64,000 nucleotides of DNA from Hydractinia symbiolongicarpus (Eukaryota > Cnidaria > Hydrozoa > Anthoathecata > Hydractiniidae), in the NCBI RefSeq assembly GCF_029227915.1, contig NC_079888.1:11265001-11329000 (forward strand). The letters run 5' to 3'. The notes under the pieces are model-generated. The model was not told where the DNA came from and made no database searches. It was given only the letters and a program-made list of their open reading frames with translations. A program made the translations under genes and the position numbers. This document shows positions 1-10,525 of this stretch, in pieces; positions within the stretch are counted from its first letter, which is position 1; every line of letters begins with the position of its first letter.

Positions 1-2541
1 ATATAGCTTTTTGCTGCCTAATAAAGGCCTTACACGTAAGTCACGTGGTTCCACGTGTCTGCGAAGGTTCCCAACAGAGTAGTCGCTCCACTCTCATTGG
101 ACTACGACGTTCCAGGTCGTTTTCCAGTGCGACAATGCTTTATAACACCATGAACAACATTTACAGACCTTTAAATGCTATTATATGTCCTTTTACGGCC
201 TCTTATAAGCCTTACACGTAAACTACGTGGTTCCACGTGCCTGGGCAGGTTCTCAACGGTCTAGTCCTTCCATTCTCAATAGACTACGTCGTCTCAAGCC
301 GTTTTCCAGTGCGCCATTGTCTTATAACACCAACAACTACGTTTAAAGAACTTTAAAGGCTGTTTTATGACATTACACGGCCTACTAAAGGCGTTACACG
401 TAAGTCACGTGGTTCCACGTGCCTGCAAAGATTCCCAACGGTCTAGTCCTTCCATTCTCAATAGACTACGTCGTCCCAAGCCGTTTTCCAGTGCGCCTTT
501 GTCTTATAACACCAACAACTACGTTTAAAGAACTTTAAAGGCTGTTATATGACCTTGGCAGAATCATAAAGGCCTTACACGTAAATCACGTGGTTCCACG
601 TGCCTGCGCAGGTTCCCAACAGAGTAGTCGCTCCACTCTCATTGGACTACGACGTTCCAAGTCGTTTTCCAGTGCGCCACTGTCTTATAACACCGTCAAT
701 ACGTTTACAGGCATTTAAAGGCTGTTATATGACCTTTTACGGCCTAATAAAGGCCTTACACATAAGTCACGTGGTTCCACGTGCCTGCGCAGGTTTCCAA
801 CAGAGTAGTCGCTCCACTGTCATTGGACTACGGCGTCCCAAGTCATTTTCCAGCTCGCCATTGTCTTATAACTCCGTCAACTGCGTTTACAGGCAATTAA
901 AGGCTGTGTTATAGCTCTTTACGCATAATAAAGGCCTCAAACATAAATCACGTGGTTCCACGAGCCTGCACAGGTTTACAACAGAGTAGTCGCTCCACTC
1001 TCATTGGACTACGTCGTTCCAAGCCGTTTTCCAGTGCGCCATTCTCCTTTAACACCGTCAACTTCGTTACAGGAAATTAAAGGCTGTGATATAGCCTTCT
1101 ACGCCTAATAAAGGCCTTACACGTAAATTACGTGGTTCCACGTGCCTGCGCAGGTTCCCAACAGAGTAGTCGCTCCACTCTCATTGGACTACGACGTTCC
1201 AAGTCGTTTTCCAGTGCGCCACTGTCTTATAACACCGTCAATACGTTTAAAGAACTTTAAAGGCTGTTTTATGACATTACACGGCCTACTAAAGGCGTTA
1301 CACGTAAGTCACGTGGTTGCACGTGCCTGCAAAGGTTCCCAACGGTCTAGTCCTTCCATTCTCAATAGACTGCGTCGTCCCAAGTCAATTTCCGGTGCGC
1401 CATTGTCTTATAACACAGTGAACTACGTTTAGAAGCCTTTAAAGGCTTTTATATGACCTATTACGGCCTAATAATAGCCTTACATGTAAACTACGTGGTT
1501 CCACGTGCCTGCGCAGGTTTCCAACAGAGTAGTCGCTCCACTGTCATTGGACTACGACGTTCCAAGTCGTTTTCCAGGGCGCCACTGTCTTATAACACCG
1601 TGAACTACGTTTACAGGCTTTTAAAGGGTGCGATATAGCTTTTTGCTGCCTAATAAAGGCCTTACACGTAAGTCACGTGGTTCCACGTGTCTGCGAAGGT
1701 TCCCAACAGAGTAGTCGCTCCACTCTCATTGGACTACGACGTTCCAGGTCGTTTTCCAGTGCGACAATGCTTTATAACACCATGAACAACATTTACAGAC
1801 CTTTAAATGCTATTATATGTCCTTTTACGGCCTCTTATAAGCCTTACACGTAAACTACGTGGTTCCACGTGCCTGGGCAGGTTCTCAACGGTCTAGTCCT
1901 TCCATTCTCAATAGATTACGACGTTCCATGCTGTTTTGCAGTGCGCCATTGTCTTATAACACCAACAACTACCTTTACAGGCAATTAATGGCTGTGATAT
2001 AGCCTTCTACGCTTAATAAAGGCCTAACACGTAAATCACGTGGTTCCACGTGCCTGCACAGTTTCCCAACAGAGTAGTCCTTCCACTTTTAATGGACTAC
2101 GTCGTCTCAAGCCGTTTTCCAGTGCGCCATTGTCTTATAACACCAACAACTACGTTTAAAGAACTTTAAAGGCTGTTTTATGACATTACACGGCCTACTA
2201 AAGGCGTTACACGTAAGTCACGTGGTTCCACGTGCCTGCAAAGGTTCCCAACGGTCTAGTCCTTCCATTCTCAATAGACTGCGTCGTCCCAAGTCAATTT
2301 CCGGTGCGCCATTGTCTTATAACACAGTGAACTACGTTTAGAACCCTTTAAAGGCTTTTATATGACCTATTACGGCCTAATAATAGCCTTACATGTAAAC
2401 TACGTGGTTCCACGTGCCTGCGCAGGTTTCCAACAGAGTAGTCGCTCCACTGTCATTGGACTACGACGTTCCAAGTCGTTTTCCAGGGCGCCACTGTCTT
2501 ATAACACCGTGAACTACGTTTACAGGCTTTTAAAGGGTGCG
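1..2541. repeat. HOR copy 1 (14-mer, one monomer deleted)
   Basis: Monomers start at 1, 183, 365, 547, 727, 909, 1089, 1269, 1451, 1633, 1815, 1997, 2178 and 2360. Compared with copy 2, one 180-bp monomer is missing. The unit 547-726 is a hybrid: its left part (gaccttggcagaatc) is monomer 4 and its right part is monomer 5 of the 15-mer. The switch lies between 588 and 602, inside the ACGTGGTTCCACGTG dyad. Confidence 0.93.
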
Positions 2542-2821
2542 ATATAGCTTTTTGCTGCCTAATAAAGGCCTTACACGTAAGTCACGTGGTTCCACGTGTC
2601 TGCGAAGGTTCCCAACAGAGTAGTCGCTCCACTCTCATTGGACTACGACGTTCCAGGTCGTTTTCCAGTGCGACAATGCTTTATAACACCATGAACAACA
2701 TTTACAGACCTTTAAATGCTATTATATGTCCTTTTACGGCCTCTTATAAGCCTTACACGTAAACTACGTGGTTCCACGTGCCTGGGCAGGTTCTCAACGG
2801 TCTAGTCCTTCCATTCTCAAT
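1269..2821. repeat. Nested 909-bp pentamer duplication inside the HOR
   Basis: The block starting at 1269 recurs at 2178: monomers 1269, 1451, 1633 and 1815 match 2178, 2360, 2542 and 2724, all 909 bp apart. The match is almost exact until about 1912/2821, where caatagattacgacg meets caatagactacgtcg. The relation recurs in every HOR copy, so a five-monomer duplication was fixed before the 15-mer was amplified. Confidence 0.88.
1433..1448. other. 16-bp perfect palindrome AAGCCTTTAAAGGCTT (example copy)
   Basis: The monomer tail forms a perfect palindrome around TTTAAA. The 12-bp core GCCTTTAAAGGC is present in many units. It is degenerate or removed in the 173-bp subtype and in those reading gcaattaaaggc. 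Confidence 0.85.
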
Positions 2822-3125
2822 AGACTACGTCGTCTCAAGCCGTTTTCCAGTGCGCCATTGTCTTATAACACCAACAACTACGTTTAAAGAACTTTAAAGG
2901 CTGTTTTATGACATTACACGGCCTACTAAAGGCGTTACACGTAAGTCACGTGGTTCCACGTGCCTGCAAAGATTCCCAACGGTCTAGTCCTTCCATTCTC
3001 AATAGACTACGTCGTCCCAAGCCGTTTTCCAGTGCGCCTTTGTCTTATAACACCAACAACTACGTTTAAAGAACTTTAAAGGCTGTTATATGACCTTGGC
3101 AGAATCATAAAGGCCTTACACGTAA

Positions 3126-3133
3126 ATCACGTG
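3126..3133 (+). other. ATCACGTG, E-box matching the yeast CDEI consensus (example copy)
   Basis: The left half of the dyad often reads ATCACGTG, which fits RTCACRTG, the CDEI element bound by Cbf1 in budding-yeast centromeres. It is also a plain bHLH E-box. About half of the monomers have it; those reading aactacgtgg do not. The match is short and any functional reading is speculative. Confidence 0.4.
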
Positions 3134-3152
3134 GTTCCACGTGACTGTGCAG

Positions 3153-3162
3153 GTTTCCAACG
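3153..3162 (-). other. CENP-B-box-like core CGTTGGAAAC (example copy)
   Basis: On the minus strand, monomers of the 'ggtctag' cassette class read CGTTGGAAAC, identical to ten central bases of the mammalian CENP-B box. Flanks differ: TTCG is ACCG and CGGG is CCTG, so I count five of the nine essential positions. The 'agagtag' class reads CTGTTGGAAAC. Real CENP-B binding is doubtful. Confidence 0.35.
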
Positions 3163-5262
3163 GTCTAGTCCTTCCACTCTCAATAGACTACGTCGTTCCA
3201 AGCCGTTTTTCAGTGCGCCATTCTCCTTTAACACCGTCAACTTCGTTACAGGAAATTAAAGGCTGTGATATAGCCTTCTACGCCTAATAAAGGCCTTACA
3301 CGTAAATTACGTGGTTCCACGTGCCTGCGCAGGTTCCCAACAGAGTAGTCGCTCCACTCTCATTGGACTACGACGTTCCAAGTCGTTTTCCAGTGCGCCA
3401 CTGTCTTATAACACCGTCAATACGTTTACAGGCATTTAAAGGCTGTTATATGACCTTTTACGGCCTAATAAAGGCCTTACACATAAGTCACGTGGTTCCA
3501 CGTGCCTGCGCAGGTTTCCAACAGAGTAGTCGCTCCACTGTCATTGGACTACGGCGTCCCAAGTCATTTTCCAGCTCGCCATTGTCTTATAACTCCGTCA
3601 ACTGCGTTTACAGGCAATTAAAGGCTGTGTTATAGCTCTTTACGCATAATAAAGGCCTCAAACATAAATCACGTGGTTCCACGAGCCTGCACAGGTTTAC
3701 AACAGAGTAGTCGCTCCACTCTCATTGGACTACGTCGTTCCAAGCCGTTTTCCAGTGCGCCATTCTCCTTTAACACCGTCAACTTCGTTACAGGAAATTA
3801 AAGGCTGTGATATAGCCTTCTACGCCTAATAAAGGCCTTACACGTAAATTACGTGGTTCCACGTGCCTGCGCAGGTTCCCAACAGAGTAGTCGCTCCACT
3901 CTCATTGGACTACGACGTTCCAAGTCGTTTTCCAGTGCGCCACTGTCTTATAACACCGTCAATACGTTTAAAGAACTTTAAAGGCTGTTTTATGACATTA
4001 CACGGCCTACTAAAGGCGTTACACGTAAGTCACGTGGTTGCACGTGCCTGCAAAGGTTCCCAACGGTCTAGTCCTTCCATTCTCAATAGACTGCGTCGTC
4101 CCAAGTCAATTTCCGGTGCGCCATTGTCTTATAACACAGTGAACTACGTTTAGAAGCCTTTAAAGGCTTTTATATGACCTATTACGGCCTAATAATAGCC
4201 TTACATGTAAACTACGTGGTTCCACGTGCCTGCGCAGGTTTCCAACAGAGTAGTCGCTCCACTGTCATTGGACTACGACGTTCCAAGTCGTTTTCCAGGG
4301 CGCCACTGTCTTATAACACCGTGAACTACGTTTACAGGCTTTTAAAGGGTGCGATATAGCTTTTTGCTGCCTAATAAAGGCCTTACACGTAAGTCACGTG
4401 GTTCCACGTGTCTGCGAAGGTTCCCAACAGAGTAGTCGCTCCACTCTCATTGGACTACGACGTTCCAGGTCGTTTTCCAGTGCGACAATGCTTTATAACA
4501 CCATGAACAACATTTACAGACCTTTAAATGCTATTATATGTCCTTTTACGGCCTCTTATAAGCCTTACACGTAAACTACGTGGTTCCACGTGCCTGGGCA
4601 GGTTCTCAACGGTCTAGTCCTTCCATTCTCAATAGATTACGACGTTCCATGCTGTTTTGCAGTGCGCCATTGTCTTATAACACCAACAACTACCTTTACA
4701 GGCAATTAATGGCTGTGATATAGCCTTCTACGCTTAATAAAGGCCTAACACGTAAATCACGTGGTTCCACGTGCCTGCACAGTTTCCCAACAGAGTAGTC
4801 CTTCCACTTTTAATGGACTACGTCGTCTCAAGCCGTTTTCCAGTGCGCCATTGTCTTATAACACCAACAACTACGTTTAAAGAACTTTAAAGGCTGTTTT
4901 ATGACATTACACGGCCTACTAAAGGCGTTACACGTAAGTCACGTGGTTCCACGTGCCTGCAAAGGTTCCCAACGGTCTAGTCCTTCCATTCTCAATAGAC
5001 TGCGTCGTCCCAAGTCAATTTCCGGTGCGCCATTGTCTTATAACACAGTGAACTACGTTTAGAAGCCTTTAAAGGCTTTTATATGACCTATTACGGCCTA
5101 ATAATAGCCTTACATGTAAACTACGTGGTTCCACGTGCCTGCGCAGGTTTCCAACAGAGTAGTCGCTCCACTGTCATTGGACTACGACGTTCCAAGTCGT
5201 TTTCCAGGGCGCCACTGTCTTATAACACCGTGAACTACGTTTACAGGCTTTTAAAGGGTGCG

Positions 5263-7804
5263 ATATAGCTTTTTGCTGCCTAATAAAGGCCTTACACGTA
5301 AGTCACGTGGTTCCACGTGTCTGCGAAAGTTCCCAACAGAGTAGTCGCTCCACTCTCATTGGACTACGACGTTCCAGGTCGTTTTCCAGTGCGACAATGC
5401 TTTATAACACCATGAACAACATTTACAGACCTTTAAATGCTATTATATGTCCTTTTACGGCCTCTTATAAGCCTTACACGTAAACTACGTGGTTCCACGT
5501 GCCTGGGCAGGTTCTCAACGGTCTAGTCCTTCCATTCTCAATAGACTACGTCGTCTCAAGCCGTTTTCCAGTGCGCCATTGTCTTATAACACCAACAACT
5601 ACGTTTAAAGAACTTTAAAGGCTGTTTTATGACATTACACGGCCTACTAAAGGCGTTACACGTAAGTCACGTGGTTCCACGTGCCTGCAAAGATTCCCAA
5701 CGGTCTAGTCCTTCCATTCTCAATAGACTACGTCGTCCCAAGCCGTTTTCCAGTGCGCCTTTGTCTTATAACACCAACAACTACGTTTAAAGAACTTTAA
5801 AGGCTGTTATATGACCTTGGCAGAATCATAAAGGCCTTACACGTAAATCACGTGGTTCCACGTGACTGTGCAGGTTTCCAACGGTCTAGTCCTTCCACTC
5901 TCAATAGACTACGTCGTTCCAAGCCGTTTTTCAGTGCGCCATTCTCCTTTAACACCGTCAACTTCGTTACAGGAAATTAAAGGCTGTGATATAGCCTTCT
6001 ACGCCTAATAAAGGCCTTACACGTAAATTACGTGGTTCCACGTGCCTGCGCAGGTTCCCAACAGAGTAGTCGCTCCACTCTCATTGGACTACGACGTTCC
6101 AAGTCGTTTTCCAGTGCGCCACTGTCTTATAACACCGTCAATACGTTTACAGGCATTTAAAGGCTGTTATATGACCTTTTACGGCCTAATAAAGGCCTTA
6201 CACATAAGTCACGTGGTTCCACGTGCCTGCGCAGGTTTCCAACAGAGTAGTCGCTCCACTGTCATTGGACTACGGCGTCCCAAGTCATTTTCCAGCTCGC
6301 CATTGTCTTATAACTCCGTCAACTGCGTTTACAGGCAATTAAAGGCTGTGTTATAGCTCTTTACGCATAATAAAGGCCTCAAACATAAATCACGTGGTTC
6401 CACGAGCCTGCACAGGTTTACAACAGAGTAGTCCTTCCACTTTTAATGGACTACGTCGTCTCAAGCCGTTTTCCAGTGCGCCATTGTCTTATAACATCAA
6501 CAACTACGTTTAAAGAACTTTAAAGGCTGTTTTATGACATTACACGGCCTACTAAAGGCGTTACACGTAAGTCACGTGGTTGCACGTGCCTGCAAAGGTT
6601 CCCAACGGTCTAGTCCTTCCATTCTCAATAGACTGCGTCGTCCCAAGTCAATTTCCGGTGCGCCATTGTCTTATAACACAGTGAACTACGTTTAGAAGCC
6701 TTTAAAGGCTTTTATATGACCTATTACGGCCTAATAATAGCCTTACATGTAAACTACGTGGTTCCACGTGCCTGCGCAGGTTTCCAACAGAGTAGTCGCT
6801 CCACTGTCATTGGACTACGACGTTCCAAGTCGTTTTCCAGGGCGCCACTGTCTTATAACACCGTGAACTACGTTTACAGGCTTTTAAAGGGTGCGATATA
6901 GCTTTTTGCTGCCTAATAAAGGCCTTACACGTAAGTCACGTGGTTCCACGTGTCTGCGAAGGTTCCCAACAGAGTAGTCGCTCCACTCTCATTGGACTAC
7001 GACGTTCCAGGTCGTTTTCCAGTGCGACAATGCTTTATAACACCATGAACAACATTTACAGACCTTTAAATGCTATTATATGTCCTTTTACGGCCTCTTA
7101 TAAGCCTTACACGTAAACTACGTGGTTCCACGTGCCTGGGCAGGTTCTCAACGGTCTAGTCCTTCCATTCTCAATAGATTACGACGTTCCATGCCGTTTT
7201 GCAGTGCGCCATTGTCTTATAACACCAACAACTACCTTTACAGGCAATTAATGGCTGTGATATAGCCTTCTACGCTTAATAAAGGCCTAACACGTAAATC
7301 ACGTGGTTCCACGTGCCTGCACAGTTTCCCAACAGAGTAGTCCTTCCACTTTTAATGGACTACGTCGTCTCAAGCCGTTTTCCAGTGCGCCATTGTCTTA
7401 TAACACCAACAACTACGTTTAAAGAACTTTAAAGGCTGTTTTATGACATTACACGGCCTACTAAAGGCGTTACACGTAAGTCACGTGGTTCCACGTGCCT
7501 GCAAAGGTTCCCAACGGTCTAGTCCTTCCATTCTCAATAGACTGCGTCGTCCCAAGTCAATTTCCGGTGCGCCATTGTCTTATAACACAGTGAACTACGT
7601 TTAGAAGCCTTTAAAGGCTTTTATATGACCTATTACGGCCTAATAATAGCCTTACATGTAAACTACGTGGTTCCACGTGCCTGCGCAGGTTTCCAACAGA
7701 GTAGTCGCTCCACTGTCATTGGACTACGACGTTCCAAGTCGTTTTCCAGGGCGCCACTGTCTTATAACACCGTGAACTACGTTTACAGGCTTTTAAAGGG
7801 TGCG
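5263..7804. repeat. HOR copy 3 (14-mer with a mosaic monomer)
   Basis: It follows copy 2 up to monomer 7 (6351). There two monomers are replaced by one 181-bp mosaic, 6351-6531: the left part is monomer 7 as far as agagtagtc (about 6434), the right part is monomer-13 type (cttccacttttaatgg). The next unit (6532) carries gttgcacgtg, diagnostic of monomer 9 and not monomer 14. A simple crossover to monomer 13 would have continued into monomer 14, so a conversion-like patch or two steps are needed. Confidence 0.9.
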
Positions 7805-8751
7805 ATATAGCTTTTTGCTGCCTAATAAAGGCCTTACACGTAAGTCACGTGGTTCCACGTGTCTGCGAAGGTTCCCAACAGAGTAGTCGCTCCACTCTCA
7901 TTGGACTACGACGTTCCAGGTCGTTTTCCAGTGCGACAATGCTTTATAACACCATGAACAACATTTACAGACCTTTAAATGCTATTATATGTCCTTTTAC
8001 GGCCTCTTATAAGCCTTACACGTAAACTACGTGGTTCCACGTGCCTGGGCAGGTTCTCAACGGTCTAGTCCTTCCATTCTCAATAGACTACGTCGTCTCA
8101 AGCCGTTTTCCAGTGCGCCATTGTCTTATAACACCAACAACTACGTTTAAAGAACTTTAAAGGCTGTTTTATGACATTACACGGCCTACTAAAGGCGTTA
8201 CACGTAAGTCACGTGGTTCCACGTGCCTGCAAAGATTCCCAACGGTCTAGTCCTTCCATTCTCAATAGACTACGTCGTCCCAAGCTGTTTTCCAGTGCGC
8301 CTTTGTCTTATAACACCAACAACTACGTTTAAAGAACTTTAAAGGCTGTTATATGACCTTGGCAGAATCATAAAGGCCTTACACGTAAATCACGTGGTTC
8401 CACGTGACTGTGCAGGTTTCCAACGGTCTAGTCCTTCCACTCTCAATAGACTACATCGTTCCAAGCCGTTTTCCAGTGCGCCATTCTCCTTTAACACCGT
8501 CAACTTCGTTACAGGAAATTAAAGGCTGTGACATAGCCTTCTACGCCTAATAAAGGCCTTACACGTAAATTACGTGGTTCCACGTGCCTGCGCAGGTTCC
8601 CAACAGAGTAGTCGCTCCACTCTCATTGGACTACGACGTTCCAAGTCGTTTTCCAGTGCGCCACTGTCTTATAACACCGTCAATACGTTTACAGGCATTT
8701 AAAGGCTGTTATATGACCTTTTACGGCCTAATAAAGGCCTTACACATAAGT

Positions 8752-8767
8752 CACGTGGTTCCACGTG
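8752..8767. other. 16-bp dyad CACGTGGTTCCACGTG (example copy)
   Basis: The inverted repeat CACGTGG-TT-CCACGTG has 7-bp arms and a 2-bp spacer. Perfect or one-base-off forms occur in a large share of monomers; the common variant changes the left arm to TACGTGG, another changes the right arm to CCACGCG. Each arm carries the E-box CACGTG. Binding by any protein is not shown by the sequence. Confidence 0.85.
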
Positions 8768-8777
8768 CCTGCGCAGG
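8768..8777. other. 10-bp perfect palindrome CCTGCGCAGG (example copy)
   Basis: It begins at the base directly after the 16-bp dyad, so the two make a 26-bp stretch of adjacent palindromes. It is common in all regions; frequent variants are cctgcacagg and cctgtgcagg, which break one base pair. Confidence 0.85.
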
Positions 8778-10525
8778 TTTCCAACAGAGTAGTCGCTCCA
8801 CTGTCATTGGACTACGGCGTCCCAAGTCATTTTCCAGCTCGCCATTGTCTTATAACTCCGTCAACTGCGTTTACAGGCAATTAAAGGCTGTGTTATAGCT
8901 CTTTACGCATAATAAAGGCCTCAAACATAAATCACGTGGTTCCACGAGCCTGCACAGGTTTACAACAGAGTAGTCGCTCCACTCTCATTGGACTACGTCG
9001 TTCCAAGCCGTTTTCCAGTGCGCCATTCTCCTTTAACACCGTCAACTTCGTTACAGGAAATTAAAGGCTGTGATATAGCCTTCTACGCCTAATAAAGGCC
9101 TTACACGTAAATTACGTGGTTCCACGTGCCTGCGCAGGTTCCCAACAGAGTAGTCGCTCCACTCTCATTGGACTACGACGTTCCAAGTCGTTTTCCAGTG
9201 CGCCACTGTCTTATAACACCGTCAATACGTTTAAAGAACTTTAAAGGCTGTTTTATGACATTACACGGCCTACTAAAGGCGTTACACGTAAGTCACGTGG
9301 TTGCACGTGCCTGCAAAGGTTCCCAACGGTCTAGTCCTTCCATTCTCAATAGACTGCGTCGTCCCAAGTCAATTTCCGGTGCGCCATTGTCTTATAACAC
9401 AGTGAACTACGTTTAGAAGCCTTTAAAGGCTTTTATATGACCTATTACGGCCTAATAATAGCCTTACATGTAAACTACGTGGTTCCACGTGCCTGCGCAG
9501 GTTTCCAACAGAGTAGTCGCTCCACTGTCATTGGACTACGACGTTCCAAGTCGTTTTCCAGGGCGCCACTGTCTTATAACACCGTGAACTACGTTTACAG
9601 GCTTTTAAAGGGTGCGATATAGCTTTTTGCTGCCTAATAAAGGCCTTACACGTAAGTCACGTGGTTCCACGTGTCTGCGAAGGTTCCCAACAGAGTAGTC
9701 GCTCCACTCTCATTGGACTACGACGTTCCAGGTCGTTTTCCAGTGCGACAATGCTTTATAACACCATGAACAACATTTACAGACCTTTAAATGCTATTAT
9801 ATGTCCTTTTACGGCCTCTTATAAGCCTTACACGTAAACTACGTGGTTCCACGTGCCTGGGCAGGTTCTCAACGGTCTAGTCCTTCCATTCTCAATAGAT
9901 TACGACGTTCCATGCTGTTTTGCAGTGCGCCATTGTCTTATAACACCAACAACTACCTTTACAGGCAATTAATGGCTGTGATATAGCCTTCTACGCTTAA
10001 TAAAGGCCTAACACGTAAATCACGTGGTTCCACGTGCCTGCACAGTTTCCCAACAGAGTAGTCCTTCCACTTTTAATGGACTACGTCGTCTCAAGCCGTT
10101 TTCCAGTGCGCCATTGTCTTATAACACCAACAACTACGTTTAAAGAACTTTAAAGGCTGTTTTATGACATTACACGGCCTACTAAAGGCGTTACACGTAA
10201 GTCACGTGGTTCCACGTGCCTGCAAAGGTTCCCAACGGTCTAGTCCTTCCATTCTCAATAGACTGCGTCGTCCCAAGTCAATTTCCGGTGCGCCATTGTC
10301 TTATAACACAGTGAACTACGTTTAGAAGCCTTTAAAGGCTTTTATATGACCTATTACGGCCTAATAATAGCCTTACATGTAAACTACGTGGTTCCACGTG
10401 CCTGCACAGGTTTCCAACAGAGTAGTCGCTCCACTGTCATTGGACTACGACGTTCCAAGTCGTTTTCCAGGGCGCCACTGTCTTATAACACCGTGAACTA
10501 CGTTTACAGGCTTTTAAAGGGTGCG

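Larger units (their letters stand above)
2542..5262. repeat. HOR copy 2 (complete 15-mer, 2721 bp)
   Basis: Monomers start at 2542, 2724, 2906, 3088, 3268, 3448, 3630, 3810, 3990, 4172, 4354, 4536, 4718, 4899 and 5081. Four or five monomers are 180 bp because they read gtcaatacg or cttcgttacagg, which lack two bases; these length marks recur at the same rank in every copy. I use this copy as the reference unit. Confidence 0.94.
8711..8892. repeat. Representative 182-bp monomer
   Basis: A complete type-1 unit. In order it holds: AAGGCCTT (unit bases 24-31), the dyad CACGTGGTTCCACGTG (42-57), CCTGCGCAGG (58-67), the variable cassette agagtagtcgctcc, the conserved block around gtcattttccag, the A/T-richer segment attgtcttataac, and the tail that in many units reads GCCTTTAAAGGC. 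Palindromes and the tail are the best-conserved parts across the window; the cassette and the last 15 bases define subtypes. Confidence 0.9.
7805..10525. repeat. HOR copy 4 (complete 15-mer, 2721 bp)
   Basis: Same monomer order and lengths as copy 2. Differences noticed: agctgttttcc near 8285, ctacatcgtt near 8453 with ttttccag for tttttcag just after, ctgtgacatag near 8530, and cctgcacagg near 10404. This gives about five changes in 2721 bp. Confidence 0.93.

Noticed and set aside
1487-1500. Internal Pol III B-box (GGTTC in the dyad), suggesting a tRNA-derived repeat.
   Set aside because: Only GGTTC agrees; the following bases are CACG instead of GANTCC, no A-box at the right distance, no cloverleaf.
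3153-3169. A functional CENP-B box.
   Set aside because: Only the central ten bases match; TTCG and CGGG are not conserved. Kept as a resemblance only.
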